NCBI RefSeq assembly: GCF_000714435.1
Contig: NZ_JJMW01000019.1
Span: forward strand, 186,001-250,000
Length of the DNA: 64,000 nt
Reading direction: 5' to 3'
Origin: Exiguobacterium alkaliphilum 12/1
Lineage (GTDB): Bacteria; Bacillota; Bacilli; Exiguobacteriales; Exiguobacteriaceae
How positions within the stretch are numbered: position 1 is the stretch's first letter; each line of letters begins with the position of its first letter. Of the stretch, positions 43,105 to 51,545 are shown one piece after another. The translations under genes were made by a program, and so were the position numbers. Under the pieces are notes generated by a model. It was given only the letters and a program-made list of their open reading frames with translations, had not been told where the DNA came from and made no database searches.

Positions 43105-44637
43105 TCATGCGAACGGGAGCCAGTCGCTCATCTTCTCTTGGAGCGGAGCGAGGCGTAAATGCCGTTGCTTATGGAGGAGATAGCCGTCCGGGCGGATGAC
43201 GAGGACGCCTCGTCGCATGAAGAACGACTTGGCGAGTTCGTTGCCCTGGTCGAAGAAGGGACGGCTCGTCTTCGACAGCGTGATGATTTGGAAAAAGGAT
43301 TGATGCTCATTCAAATAGTCGTACAGTGCTGCCGAATCGCGGGACCCATCATCGAGGACGAGTACTTGGAACCGTCCGTCCGCGACTTCTGAAATCTTCT
43401 GGCGCATCCCGTCATCCGTTCGAATCATTTCGATTTCAGGGAAGATTTTCCCTTCCGCGACTCGTTGAAACGGGATTCGGGAGTGGGACGGATACGAGAG
43501 ATGGAGCTGGGCAATTCGTTCCGTGATCTTTTGGTTGATTAAGTTGACGCGGGTGAAGACGTCCGCACCGAGCGCTTGAAACGGCAAAAGCATCGGTAAC
43601 GTCGTTTGCAACACTTCGGTCGCGACGTTCGTCGTCTGCAGGACGTTCCGCGCGACGTGTTCCCGTTCGTCCCGATACGTCGAAACGACACCAAAAGAGG
43701 CACCGGCCTTCAGGTGGAGCCATAGTTTCCAACCGAGGTTGAACGAGTCGGCAATCCCGGTGTTCATCCCTTGCCCGCCGACAGGTGAGTTGATGTGTGC
43801 CGCATCCCCCATCAAGATGACCCGGTTATGAATGAACGCGTCCACCATCCGGTTGTGAACCCGGAACAAGGAGAACCATTCGACTTCATCGATTTCGACG
43901 GGCATATGGCTCCGTTGTTCGACCAATTCACGTAATTTTGACTCGTCGAACGATTCGTCGTTTGCGAGGTTCCCGGTGATTCGAATCGTATCGTCTGTCA
44001 ACGGGAACACTTCGAGCACCCCACGGTTTGAAAAGAAGATATGCACTTCCTCACGTGAGATATTCCATCTCGCCTTCATGTCCGCGAGCACCCAAGACTC
44101 TTTGAACGATTTGCCGCTGAACGGCAAGGCGAGCATCCGACGAATCGAGCTGTTCGCACCGTCGGCCGCGACGACGTACTTCGCTTCAATCGTCCGCGGG
44201 GTGTCGCCCTCGAGATGGGCGAGTACACGTGACGGATAATGGGTGAGCGAGATGAGCGACTCACCTCGTCGCACGAAGTGGCCGTGACGATTGAGCGCTT
44301 GTTCAAGAATCGCTTCCGTCTCATTCTGACGAAGCAGCGTCACGAACGGGTAAGGGGTGACAAGCCTTGAAAACTCTAGCTTGGCCGTCCACTGCCCGGA
44401 AAAGTAAAGGTTTCCTTTCTCGATCGTGCGAGCGCGATCGAGCACCTCTTTAGCGACGTCGAGCCGTGAGAACACCTCAATCGTCCGCGGTTGAATCCCG
44501 ATTGCCCGCGAATTGTTCGACGGGGTCGTCTTGCGGTCGATAATCTCGAACGAGATCCCATAACGAGCAAGGGTCAAGGCGAGGGTGAGGCCGGTCGGGC
44601 CCGCACCGACAATCAAAACGTCTACTTGTTGGTCCAC
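43105..44637 (-). CDS. FAD-dependent aromatic monooxygenase family protein
   Basis: Group A flavin hydroxylase (PHBH/PheA-TfdB type) of about 510 aa; these enzymes hydroxylate phenols or related rings with NAD(P)H, and the substrate cannot be told here. The FAD-binding GAGPTG is near residue 14, the DG motif and GDAAHINSPVGGQGMN (second FAD block) follow, and the C-terminal thioredoxin-like domain (about 400-510) marks the phenol hydroxylase subtype. An ATG at 44646 directly abuts GGAG; the GTG at 44637 is spaced better. Single-gene minus-strand unit without neighbours of a catabolic pathway. Confidence 0.85.
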   Translation of the reverse strand: MDQQVDVLIVGAGPTGLTLALTLARYGISFEIIDRKTTPSNNSRAIGIQPRTIEVFSRLDVAKEVLDRARTIEKGNLYFSGQWTAKLEFSRLVTPYPFVTLLRQNETEAILEQALNRHGHFVRRGESLISLTHYPSRVLAHLEGDTPRTIEAKYVVAADGANSSIRRMLALPFSGKSFKESWVLADMKARWNISREEVHIFFSNRGVLEVFPLTDDTIRITGNLANDESFDESKLRELVEQRSHMPVEIDEVEWFSLFRVHNRMVDAFIHNRVILMGDAAHINSPVGGQGMNTGIADSFNLGWKLWLHLKAGASFGVVSTYRDEREHVARNVLQTTNVATEVLQTTLPMLLPFQALGADVFTRVNLINQKITERIAQLHLSYPSHSRIPFQRVAEGKIFPEIEMIRTDDGMRQKISEVADGRFQVLVLDDGSRDSAALYDYLNEHQSFFQIITLSKTSRPFFDQGNELAKSFFMRRGVLVIRPDGYLLHKQRHLRLAPLQEKMSDWLPFA

Positions 44638-44743
44638 ATCTACCATCTCCTATCGTTAATATTGATATTTCCGACATTGGGCACGTTTAAACGAGGAGAC
44701 AACGGTGGAAGTGTAGAAAACATAAGGAGTGAGGTGACTCGGA

Positions 44744-45370
44744 ATGAAGGATTCGTCAATCAATGAAACTCAGCTGCGTGACAGCTTCTCAATGGAAGAG
44801 AATTATGAACAGACGGCGGCGGTCTTAATTCCGTTAACCGAAGTCGATGGGGTGTGGCACGTCGTCTTTGAAGTCCGTGCTCATACGATGCGGCGACAAC
44901 CAGGAGAAATCGCGTTCCCGGGCGGGCGGTTGGACCAAGGGGAGACGCCGCTTGAAGCCGCCATCCGTGAAACGAGCGAAGAGTTGACGCTCCCGCAGGC
45001 AGAAATCGAAGTCATCGGCCGTCTGCAACCGCTTGCGACGCCGCATCGTCAATTGATTTATCCGTTCGTCGGGATCATCCCTGTCGTGCCGGACGTCAAG
45101 CTGACAGATGAAGTCGACCATCTCTTCACGGTCCCGGTCGAAACGTTGCTTTACATCGACCCGTTCCACGGCGAGATGGAGTGGACGATGAATCCGGATC
45201 AAAATATTCCGTTTGACCGGATGGCGAATGCTAAAGCGTACGAAAAACGGGTAATTAAAATGAGAGAACCTTTTTATGAACATGAGGACTACATTATTTG
45301 GGGACTTACTGGAAAAATATTGTCACAATTCATTAAACACATAAAAGAAAACGTATTCAAACGGATATAA
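44744..45370 (+). CDS. NUDIX CoA pyrophosphatase
   Basis: 208-aa hydrolase of the NUDT7/CoAse family. The NUDIX box G-x5-E-x7-REx2EE is complete (GRLDQGETPLEAAIRETSEE), and the adjacent RAHTMRRQPGEIAFPGG is the CoA-pyrophosphatase signature, so CoA or its derivatives are the likely substrate. Start ATG 44744 after GAGGTGA. A hydrophobic C-terminus is not a membrane segment. It is 107 nt from the divergent monooxygenase gene. Confidence 0.88.
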   Translation: MKDSSINETQLRDSFSMEENYEQTAAVLIPLTEVDGVWHVVFEVRAHTMRRQPGEIAFPGGRLDQGETPLEAAIRETSEELTLPQAEIEVIGRLQPLATPHRQLIYPFVGIIPVVPDVKLTDEVDHLFTVPVETLLYIDPFHGEMEWTMNPDQNIPFDRMANAKAYEKRVIKMREPFYEHEDYIIWGLTGKILSQFIKHIKENVFKRI

Positions 45371-45411
45371 TTTCGTTATAATGATAGAAACAAATTTAAG
45401 ATTGGAAGTGA

Positions 45412-45612
45412 ATGGGTGTGTCTGTAGAATTCGTTGTGGGTGATATCGTAAAATCAACGCGTGAAGGATGGGTCGCGGAAGTGACTGCCGTACTGACCAA
45501 TACAGTCATCGGGGACGTTTCCATCATGGAAGAATTTCAACAGTTAGGACTTGAATTTGAAAAACAAGTTTTACTCAAATCAGAATTGGAATTGATTGAA
45601 CGCGCTAGCTGA
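45412..45612 (+). CDS. DUF2187 small protein (KOW-like)
   Basis: 66-aa protein with the beta-barrel-like pattern VGDIVKSTREGWVAEV...SIMEEFQQLGLE, resembling B. subtilis YkvS (DUF2187), of unknown function. Start ATG 45412 after GGAAGTGA. Two TATAAT boxes (45366-45371 and 45377-45382) precede it, without a good -35. The DUF2157 gene follows after 26 nt. Confidence 0.8.
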   Translation: MGVSVEFVVGDIVKSTREGWVAEVTAVLTNTVIGDVSIMEEFQQLGLEFEKQVLLKSELELIERAS

Positions 45613-45638
45613 CCTTTGATCCGAAAGGGATGATTCCG

Positions 45639-46814
45639 GTGTCCATTGACAAAAAAGTACGTGAATGGAAAGAGGCTGGGTTGTTGGATGAAGCGACGGG
45701 GCAACGGCTCGTCGATTATGAACATGAACGATTGACGGTACGTGACAAGCGAGAACACAACCCGCCAATCCTCGTAATCATCGGTTCGATTTTACTTGCG
45801 CTCAGTCTGTTCAGTTTTGTCGCTGCGAATTGGCAGGCCATCCCGGACCTTCTAAAAGTGGCGATTTTTCTCGTCATCATGGTCGGCATGTATGTGGCGG
45901 CCGAACAAGTGAAGACACGGGCACAGCGCTTTGTGACATTGTTCCGTGTCCTCGGCATCGTCTTCTTCGTTGCGACAATGATCGTCATCTTCACGACGTA
46001 TAACTTGTCCTCGCAACTCCCGCTCTTGTTTTGGCTCATGTTCGGTGTCGCCGTGTTGCATCGGCTCATCTATCAACATCCGATTTTCACGTTCATCGCG
46101 GCACTCGGAGGGTTTATGGCGATTACGAACAGCTTTCAAGGCATCGGCTTGACGCTCATCTTGCTCGGTCTCATCATCACGTGGGTTTGGTTCCACTACA
46201 CCAATCATGAGCTTGACCGCATCTTCGCGTGGTTTGGTTTCTACGGCCTTCTCATCATAATCGGACAATACGCGAACTATGAGGGTCGCTTTTGGCCGTT
46301 ATGGGCGCTCGTCATCATGCATGTGCTGTTTCTCATCTATCGTGAACGTGCGCAATGGAACTATTTGTACTTGTTCGTCGCAGCAATCCTCTCGATTGGC
46401 TATCTCATCAATGCGACGGAAGGATGGCTGTCCCAGCGTCCACCGTCCGTCATTGAAGCGACGGTCCTATCGGCCGCTCTCGTCGGGATTTATTTGGTGC
46501 ACCGGCGTCCTGAGCTGATGTGGGTGAGTCTGCTTGCTGTCATCCCGTTCTCATTATTCAACGATTCAGGTATTCTGCTCGCCGTCCTACTCGAAGTCGT
46601 CGCGCTCGGTTACCTCGTCTGGCAAGACCATCAACGTAAACCGATTGTGCTCGCTTTCATCTATTTTTTAATCGTTCAAATGACGATTTACTTCATTTAC
46701 GTGTGGGATCGTCTCGACATCTCGCTCTTCTTCTTGATCGGGGCGCTCATCGTATTCGGATTGTCGCTCGCTCTGTGGTGGCGTAACCGGACGAGAGGGG
46801 ATGTACGGACATGA
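45639..46814 (+). CDS. DUF2157 polytopic membrane protein
   Basis: 391-aa protein. A cytoplasmic N-terminal helix pair (KKVREWKEAGLLDEATGQRL) is typical of DUF2157 and is followed by about twelve transmembrane helices. The GTG at 45639 lies 9 nt after AAAGGG; an ATG at 45630 abuts the site. It overlaps the next gene by 4 nt. DUF2157 proteins occur with a small GDYXXLXY partner as found here; function is unknown. Confidence 0.85.
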   Translation: MSIDKKVREWKEAGLLDEATGQRLVDYEHERLTVRDKREHNPPILVIIGSILLALSLFSFVAANWQAIPDLLKVAIFLVIMVGMYVAAEQVKTRAQRFVTLFRVLGIVFFVATMIVIFTTYNLSSQLPLLFWLMFGVAVLHRLIYQHPIFTFIAALGGFMAITNSFQGIGLTLILLGLIITWVWFHYTNHELDRIFAWFGFYGLLIIIGQYANYEGRFWPLWALVIMHVLFLIYRERAQWNYLYLFVAAILSIGYLINATEGWLSQRPPSVIEATVLSAALVGIYLVHRRPELMWVSLLAVIPFSLFNDSGILLAVLLEVVALGYLVWQDHQRKPIVLAFIYFLIVQMTIYFIYVWDRLDISLFFLIGALIVFGLSLALWWRNRTRGDVRT

Positions 46815-47269
46815 AACGCATGACACCTTGGCTCTTACCGATTATACAAGTGCTCATCGCCGTCGGATTCGTCTTGCTCGTCTATGCGGTCTCGTGGTTC
46901 GGTCAGACGTATACGTTCAAGGCGACTTCTTATGAGCCGTATGACCCGTTTTTCGGGGACTCGATTTATTTAGAGTATGACGCGTTCGAAGGACGTCAAG
47001 ACGTCGAATCTGGTACCGTCTATGTGACGTTCAAAGCCGGAGAGGACGGATATGCGACGGTTGACCGCGTCAGTTCGAGACCGTTCTTCGGCGGGATTCG
47101 AGCGAACTATTTCGATCGCCGAGTTTATGTCGACGATTTGAGCTCTTATCGAGTGACGGACGATGAAGCCGACTTGATCCGAGGCGCGAAAACGTTCGAA
47201 GTCGACGTCGAAATCGCTCCTTGGGGGATGGTCCGAGCTCATGAGTTGCGGCCAATCGAAGCCGAATAA
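46811..47269 (+). CDS. GDYXXLXY domain membrane protein
   Basis: 152-aa protein with one N-terminal transmembrane segment (residues about 8-30) and an extracytoplasmic domain. The segment YDPFFGDSIYLEYDAF carries the name-giving signature as GDSxxLxY, with Ser in place of Tyr. It is coupled by ATGA overlap to the DUF2157 gene, its usual partner, so the two probably form one membrane complex. Confidence 0.85.
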   Translation: MKRMTPWLLPIIQVLIAVGFVLLVYAVSWFGQTYTFKATSYEPYDPFFGDSIYLEYDAFEGRQDVESGTVYVTFKAGEDGYATVDRVSSRPFFGGIRANYFDRRVYVDDLSSYRVTDDEADLIRGAKTFEVDVEIAPWGMVRAHELRPIEAE

Positions 47270-47280
47270 GTTTTGCAAAC

Positions 47281-47330
47281 AGATTACAGATTCGTTACAC
47301 ACTTTGTTGTAACGGTTCTGTAATTTTTTT
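47281..47330 (+). terminator. AT-rich terminator of the DUF2157 unit, also a WalR-like TGTAA array
   Basis: A 19-position stem (47281-47299 with 47308-47326, one T-T mismatch and two G-T pairs), 8-nt loop and seven Ts make an intrinsic terminator. The same bases read as two WalR-type boxes, TGTAAC-N5-TGTAAT on the plus strand (47308-47324) and the same on the minus strand (47299-47283). A further TGTAAC is at 47374-47379. Confidence 0.65.
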
Positions 47331-47496
47331 GTTTGATGGCTTTGTGACGCCGTTTTATATAAATATTACAATCTGTAACGATTTTAAAAGTCATATGTCA
47401 GGAATATTTCACTTCGGTATGAATCGCACACGTGTGTGACCAATCATGGTAAATTAACATCTGTTCGTTACATAATGCGAAAGGTGCTAATCAACC

Positions 47497-48201
47497 ATGA
47501 ATCAATTCATTAAATATATGATCGTCCTTTTCATCTCCATGACAGGCGTATTCGCCGTCGCGTCCGCAACTGAAGCCGCGCAAATCGGAATCGGCACGGA
47601 ACAAAAGATTGTCCAAAACCCGCTTGAACTAGAACGCCAAGCGATGGAACGTGAAGCGGAACAAAAGCGTCAGCGTGAAGCGCAGCTCGCAGAAGAGAAA
47701 CGACGCGCAGCGGAGCAAGCGAAACGTGAGGCTGAACGAGCGAAGCGAGTAGCTGAAGAGGAAGCTGAGCGTGAGGCGAAACAGGCTGCAGAAAAAGCGG
47801 CGAAAGAAGCCGAAGCTGCACGTGCAGAGAAAGAAGAAGCAAAAGCGGAGGCGGCTCCAAGCGCGCGGCCGGTCTCGATGAAAGTCGCAACGAACGTCCT
47901 GCAAGTCGAATCGACCGCCTACACGAACGATGCTGCTGATAACGGTTCATACAACGGCCGTGTCTTGACGGCAACGGGCCATGACGTGACCGACTCGATT
48001 TACTACAACGGTATGCGAATCATCGCTGTCGACCCTTCGGTCATCCCACTTGGCTCAGTCGTACACCTTGAGGGAATCGGGGATGCGATCGCACTCGATA
48101 CGGGCGGTCGAATCAAAGGAAACATTGTCGATTTGCTCGTCGATACGAAAGATGAAGCCATCCAATGGGGGCGTCGTCATATCCAAGTCACCATCAACTA
48201 A
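47497..48201 (+). CDS. Secreted 3D-domain cell wall protein with long coiled coil
   Basis: 234-aa exported protein. Residues 1-28 are a signal peptide (cleavage likely after SATEAA). Residues about 45-120 are an Ala/Glu/Lys/Arg coiled coil made of imperfect repeats. The C-terminal 3D domain (about 137-234) holds the three aspartates in AVDPSVIPLG, ALDTGG and NIVDLL, as in MltA-type lytic transglycosylases, YocH and Rpf/Sps-type wall enzymes. It probably acts on peptidoglycan. Start ATG 47497, binding site AAAGGTG 10 nt upstream. Its upstream region holds WalR-like boxes. Confidence 0.85.
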   Translation: MNQFIKYMIVLFISMTGVFAVASATEAAQIGIGTEQKIVQNPLELERQAMEREAEQKRQREAQLAEEKRRAAEQAKREAERAKRVAEEEAEREAKQAAEKAAKEAEAARAEKEEAKAEAAPSARPVSMKVATNVLQVESTAYTNDAADNGSYNGRVLTATGHDVTDSIYYNGMRIIAVDPSVIPLGSVVHLEGIGDAIALDTGGRIKGNIVDLLVDTKDEAIQWGRRHIQVTIN

Positions 48202-48213
48202 ATCGACCAAGTC

Positions 48214-48240
48214 AGGTTCTTCCATCCGGGAGAACCTTTT
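48214..48240 (+). terminator. Terminator of the 3D-domain gene
   Basis: 10-bp stem 48214-48223 with 48228-48237 (one T-G pair), ATCC loop, four Ts. Confidence 0.8.
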
Positions 48241-48317
48241 GTTGTTTAAAAGAGCCGTTATTCGGGCAAACTAATATTTGACTTTCCATAACAGGAATGA
48301 GCCGAGGAGGGATTGTG

Positions 48318-49052
48318 TTGATAGAATTTCAAAATGTTTCCAAGCGTTACGACGATGGGACATTGGCCGTGAAAGACTTGGATTTGACGGTACAAAAAGG
48401 GGAGATCTTCGTATTGATCGGGCCGTCAGGATGTGGCAAGACGACGACGATGAAAATGGTGAATCGTCTCATCGATCATACGGATGGTAAAATCCTGATT
48501 GACGGGAAAGAGATTTATCAGTTCGATATTTACGAACTGCGTCGCAATATTGGCTATGTGCTCCAGCAGATTGCCTTATTCCCTCATTTAACGGTAGAAG
48601 AAAACATCTCGGTCGTTCCCGACTTATTGAAATGGCCGAAACAAAAAACGAAAGATCGCGTCACGGAACTGATGAATATCGCCGGACTTGACCCGGTGCT
48701 CCGTGAGAAAAAACCGACCGAACTATCCGGTGGTCAACAACAACGTGTCGGTGTACTGCGGGCGCTTGCGGCTGACCCTGAAGTCATTCTCATGGATGAG
48801 CCGTTCTCGGCGCTTGACCCGATCAGTCGGGGGCAGCTTCAAGATGACGTCAAACGGTTGAACGATGAACTCGGAAAGACGATCTTGTTCGTCACCCACG
48901 ACATCGAAGAAGCGATGAAACTCGGTGACCGGATCGCGCTCATGCGGGACGGACAACTCGTCGTCGTCGGAACACCGGCTGAGATTCGTGCTAGCGACGA
49001 CCCGTTCGTGCTTGAATTTACTCAACGAAGAAGAGGTGAGGTCGATGCTTGA
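48318..49052 (+). CDS. Osmoprotectant/ergothioneine-type ABC importer ATPase
   Basis: 244-aa ABC ATPase of the OpuCA/EgtV type. Walker A GPSGCGKTTT, Q-loop QQIALFPH, signature LSGGQQQR and Walker B ILMDEPFSALDP are intact. It lacks the C-terminal CBS pair of OpuCA, so the usual ionic-strength or nucleotide gating is missing. TTG at 48318 lies 6 nt after GAGGAGGG; a GTG at 48315 is the other candidate. It overlaps the fused permease gene by 8 nt. Confidence 0.9.
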   Translation: MIEFQNVSKRYDDGTLAVKDLDLTVQKGEIFVLIGPSGCGKTTTMKMVNRLIDHTDGKILIDGKEIYQFDIYELRRNIGYVLQQIALFPHLTVEENISVVPDLLKWPKQKTKDRVTELMNIAGLDPVLREKKPTELSGGQQQRVGVLRALAADPEVILMDEPFSALDPISRGQLQDDVKRLNDELGKTILFVTHDIEEAMKLGDRIALMRDGQLVVVGTPAEIRASDDPFVLEFTQRRRGEVDA

Positions 49053-50550
49053 AACGTTTCAAAATCGACGTGGAGAACTGATTGAAGCGCTCGTCGAGCA
49101 TTTACAACTATCGGTCGTCTCGCTTTTGATTGCTGTTTTGATTGCTGTTCCACTCGGGATTTGGCTGACGCGGCGCAAAAAAGTCGCGGAGACGGCAATC
49201 GGCGTCACAGCCGTCATCCAGACGATTCCATCCTTGGCGTTACTCGGTCTCATGATTCCACTCGTCGGCATCGGGGCGTTACCAGCCACGATCGCCCTCG
49301 TGTTGTATGCGCTACTGCCGATTCTTCGCAATACGTTCACCGGGTTGAATGAAGTGGATAAATCCCTCCTCGAGGCGGCCCGCGCCTGCGGGATGAAGCC
49401 GAACCAAAGTTTGATGAAAGTGGAACTCCCGCTCGCCCTCCCCGTCATCATGGCCGGGATTCGGACGGCGATGGTCCTCATCGTCGGGACGGCCACACTC
49501 GCGGCGCTCGTCGGGGCGGGTGGGCTCGGGACGCTCATCTTGCTCGGGATCAACCGAAATGATAATTACTTGATTTTGCTCGGGGCAATCCCCGCTGCAA
49601 TCCTCGCGCTCTTGTTTGATTTCTTACTACGTCAGATGGAAGGTGCGACGGCGACACGTAATCGGACGAAACTAATCGCCGTCTCGGCGGTTCTCGCGCT
49701 CATCATCGCGGCACCGCTCGCGTTCGGACGCACCCAGCAGACCGACCTCGTCGTGGCTGGGAAGCTAGGCCCTGAGCCGGAGATTTTGATGAATATGTAC
49801 AAGTTGCTCATTGAGGAAGAGACGGACCTGAGCGTCTCGGTCCGCCCGAACTTTGGTGAGACGACGTTCGTCTGGGGCGCTCTTCGAAGTGGAGATGTTG
49901 ATATCTATCCTGAATTCACGGGAACGGTCCTCGCGAGCCTCGTTGACGAGACACCGAATTCGAACGATGCACAAGAAGTGTATGAACAAGCACGTGATGC
50001 GCTCGCTGATGACGGTTATGTGTTGCTTGAGCCGATGCAGTTCAACAACACGTACGCGATTGCGATTCCTCGTGACTACGCGGAGGCAGAAGGCATCACG
50101 ACGATTTCTGATTTACGAAACGTTCAAAACGACATTCAAGCCGGCTTCACGCTTGAATTCACGGACCGGGAAGACGGCTATCCAGGATTACAACAGGCGT
50201 ACGGTCTTGACTTCCCATCGGTAACATCGATGGAACAAAAATTGCGCTACCGGGCGATTTCACGCGGGGACGTCAATTTAGTCGATGCGTATGCGACCGA
50301 CCCGGACATCGCCGAGAACGACCTCGTCGTGCTCGAAGACGATCAACAATTTTTCCCGCCATATCAAGGAGCACCGTTATTGAAAGCAGAGACACTTGAA
50401 GAACACCCTGAAATCGAAGATGCACTCAATCAACTCGCAGGGCTCATCTCAGATGAGGAGATGTCTGAACTGAACCGACGCGTCGCCTACGGCAATGAAC
50501 GAGCTTACGATGTCGCCAAAGATTTCTTAGAGCAAGCGGGGCTCTTATGA
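49045..50550 (+). CDS. ABC importer permease fused to substrate-binding domain
   Basis: 501-aa fusion. Residues about 15-205 form a six-helix permease with the EAA loop around EAARACGMKPNQSLMKVELPLALP; a further helix leads to a C-terminal periplasmic-type binding domain (about 235-501) facing outside. The domain begins VVAGKLGPEPEILMNMYKLL and contains SGDVDIYPEFTGT. This layout occurs in glycine betaine/choline importers (OpuF) and in ergothioneine importers (EgtU); the sequence does not settle which substrate is moved. Confidence 0.9.
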   Translation: MLETFQNRRGELIEALVEHLQLSVVSLLIAVLIAVPLGIWLTRRKKVAETAIGVTAVIQTIPSLALLGLMIPLVGIGALPATIALVLYALLPILRNTFTGLNEVDKSLLEAARACGMKPNQSLMKVELPLALPVIMAGIRTAMVLIVGTATLAALVGAGGLGTLILLGINRNDNYLILLGAIPAAILALLFDFLLRQMEGATATRNRTKLIAVSAVLALIIAAPLAFGRTQQTDLVVAGKLGPEPEILMNMYKLLIEEETDLSVSVRPNFGETTFVWGALRSGDVDIYPEFTGTVLASLVDETPNSNDAQEVYEQARDALADDGYVLLEPMQFNNTYAIAIPRDYAEAEGITTISDLRNVQNDIQAGFTLEFTDREDGYPGLQQAYGLDFPSVTSMEQKLRYRAISRGDVNLVDAYATDPDIAENDLVVLEDDQQFFPPYQGAPLLKAETLEEHPEIEDALNQLAGLISDEEMSELNRRVAYGNERAYDVAKDFLEQAGLL

Positions 50551-51428
50551 AGGCGCTCGTCATCTCAAACCCGACATCCGGGACGCATGAGACAATGCTC
50601 GGTGAAGTCATCGCCGCGGTGGAGTCGCTCTACGCTGAGATTCATATTTTAAAGACGAACGCAGAAGGGGACGCGCGTCGCTTCGCCGAGGCGAGCGGGA
50701 GTTACGACCATTTGCTCGTCATCGGTGGGGACGGGACGATCCATGAAGTCGTCAACGGCTTGATGCAGCTTGATAGGAAAGACCGGCCTAATATCGGGTT
50801 GATACCGGGAGGCACGTGCAACGATTTCGCACGTGCCCTCGATTTACCGGTCGAACCTGTCGAAGCCGCCCGGATCTTGAAGATGAGTCACGCCGAGCCG
50901 GTCGACGTCATGCGCGTCAATGACCGATATGGGCTGAATTTTATCGGTGTCGGTTTAATCGCAGATACGTCACGTCAAATCGACCCGTTGCAAAAAGAAT
51001 CACTCGGGTCAATCGGCTACTTTTTAGCGACGATCCGTCAGTTTCGGGAAGCCGACCCGTTCGATGTCCAAATCGAACAGGACGGCACCGTCGTCCATGA
51101 CGGACCGGTCAGTTTTCTCTACATCGGCAACGGCGCTTACCTTGGGACCGTGCCGACGAAGTTACAGACACAGTCGTTCAATGACGGCTATGTCGAAGTC
51201 GTCCACAGTTCCGCCATCGGCTTTCCGATCATTCGACAACTATTGGCGCAACAGTTTGGCCTCGAGCAGGCATCGGACGAATGGGTACACTTGCAGATGA
51301 GTAACTTGATCGTGCGCCTGCATGACGAGCAAATCATCGATGTCGATGGAGAACATTTCGAGGCGACCGAACTTAAAATCGATGTGCTCGAGAAAGAATT
51401 GACGTTTCTCGTTGCCGGTCAGGAATAA
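50547..51428 (+). CDS. Diacylglycerol/lipid kinase family protein
   Basis: 293-aa YegS/BmrU-type kinase. The nucleotide-binding GGDGTIHEVVNGL and PGGTCNDFARAL segments define the DAGK catalytic fold, followed by a C-terminal beta domain with a GDG-like metal region. It probably phosphorylates diacylglycerol or another lipid at the membrane. It overlaps the ABC permease gene by 4 nt, a link for which I know no functional reason. Confidence 0.88.
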   Translation: MKALVISNPTSGTHETMLGEVIAAVESLYAEIHILKTNAEGDARRFAEASGSYDHLLVIGGDGTIHEVVNGLMQLDRKDRPNIGLIPGGTCNDFARALDLPVEPVEAARILKMSHAEPVDVMRVNDRYGLNFIGVGLIADTSRQIDPLQKESLGSIGYFLATIRQFREADPFDVQIEQDGTVVHDGPVSFLYIGNGAYLGTVPTKLQTQSFNDGYVEVVHSSAIGFPIIRQLLAQQFGLEQASDEWVHLQMSNLIVRLHDEQIIDVDGEHFEATELKIDVLEKELTFLVAGQE

Positions 51429-51432
51429 GAGG

Positions 51433-51468
51433 AAAGAGAAAAGAATTCAGACTTTTCTCTTTTTTTTG
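51433..51468 (+). terminator. Terminator of the ABC importer-lipid kinase unit
   Basis: 11-bp A/G-rich stem 51433-51443 with 51452-51462, 8-nt loop, T tract. Confidence 0.88.
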
Positions 51469-51545
51469 TTGTCCTCGATTCTGAACCGTGTTAGTATTTC
51501 ACTATTATTATGAAAATGAAATGAAAACAGGAAGTAGGGATAGGA

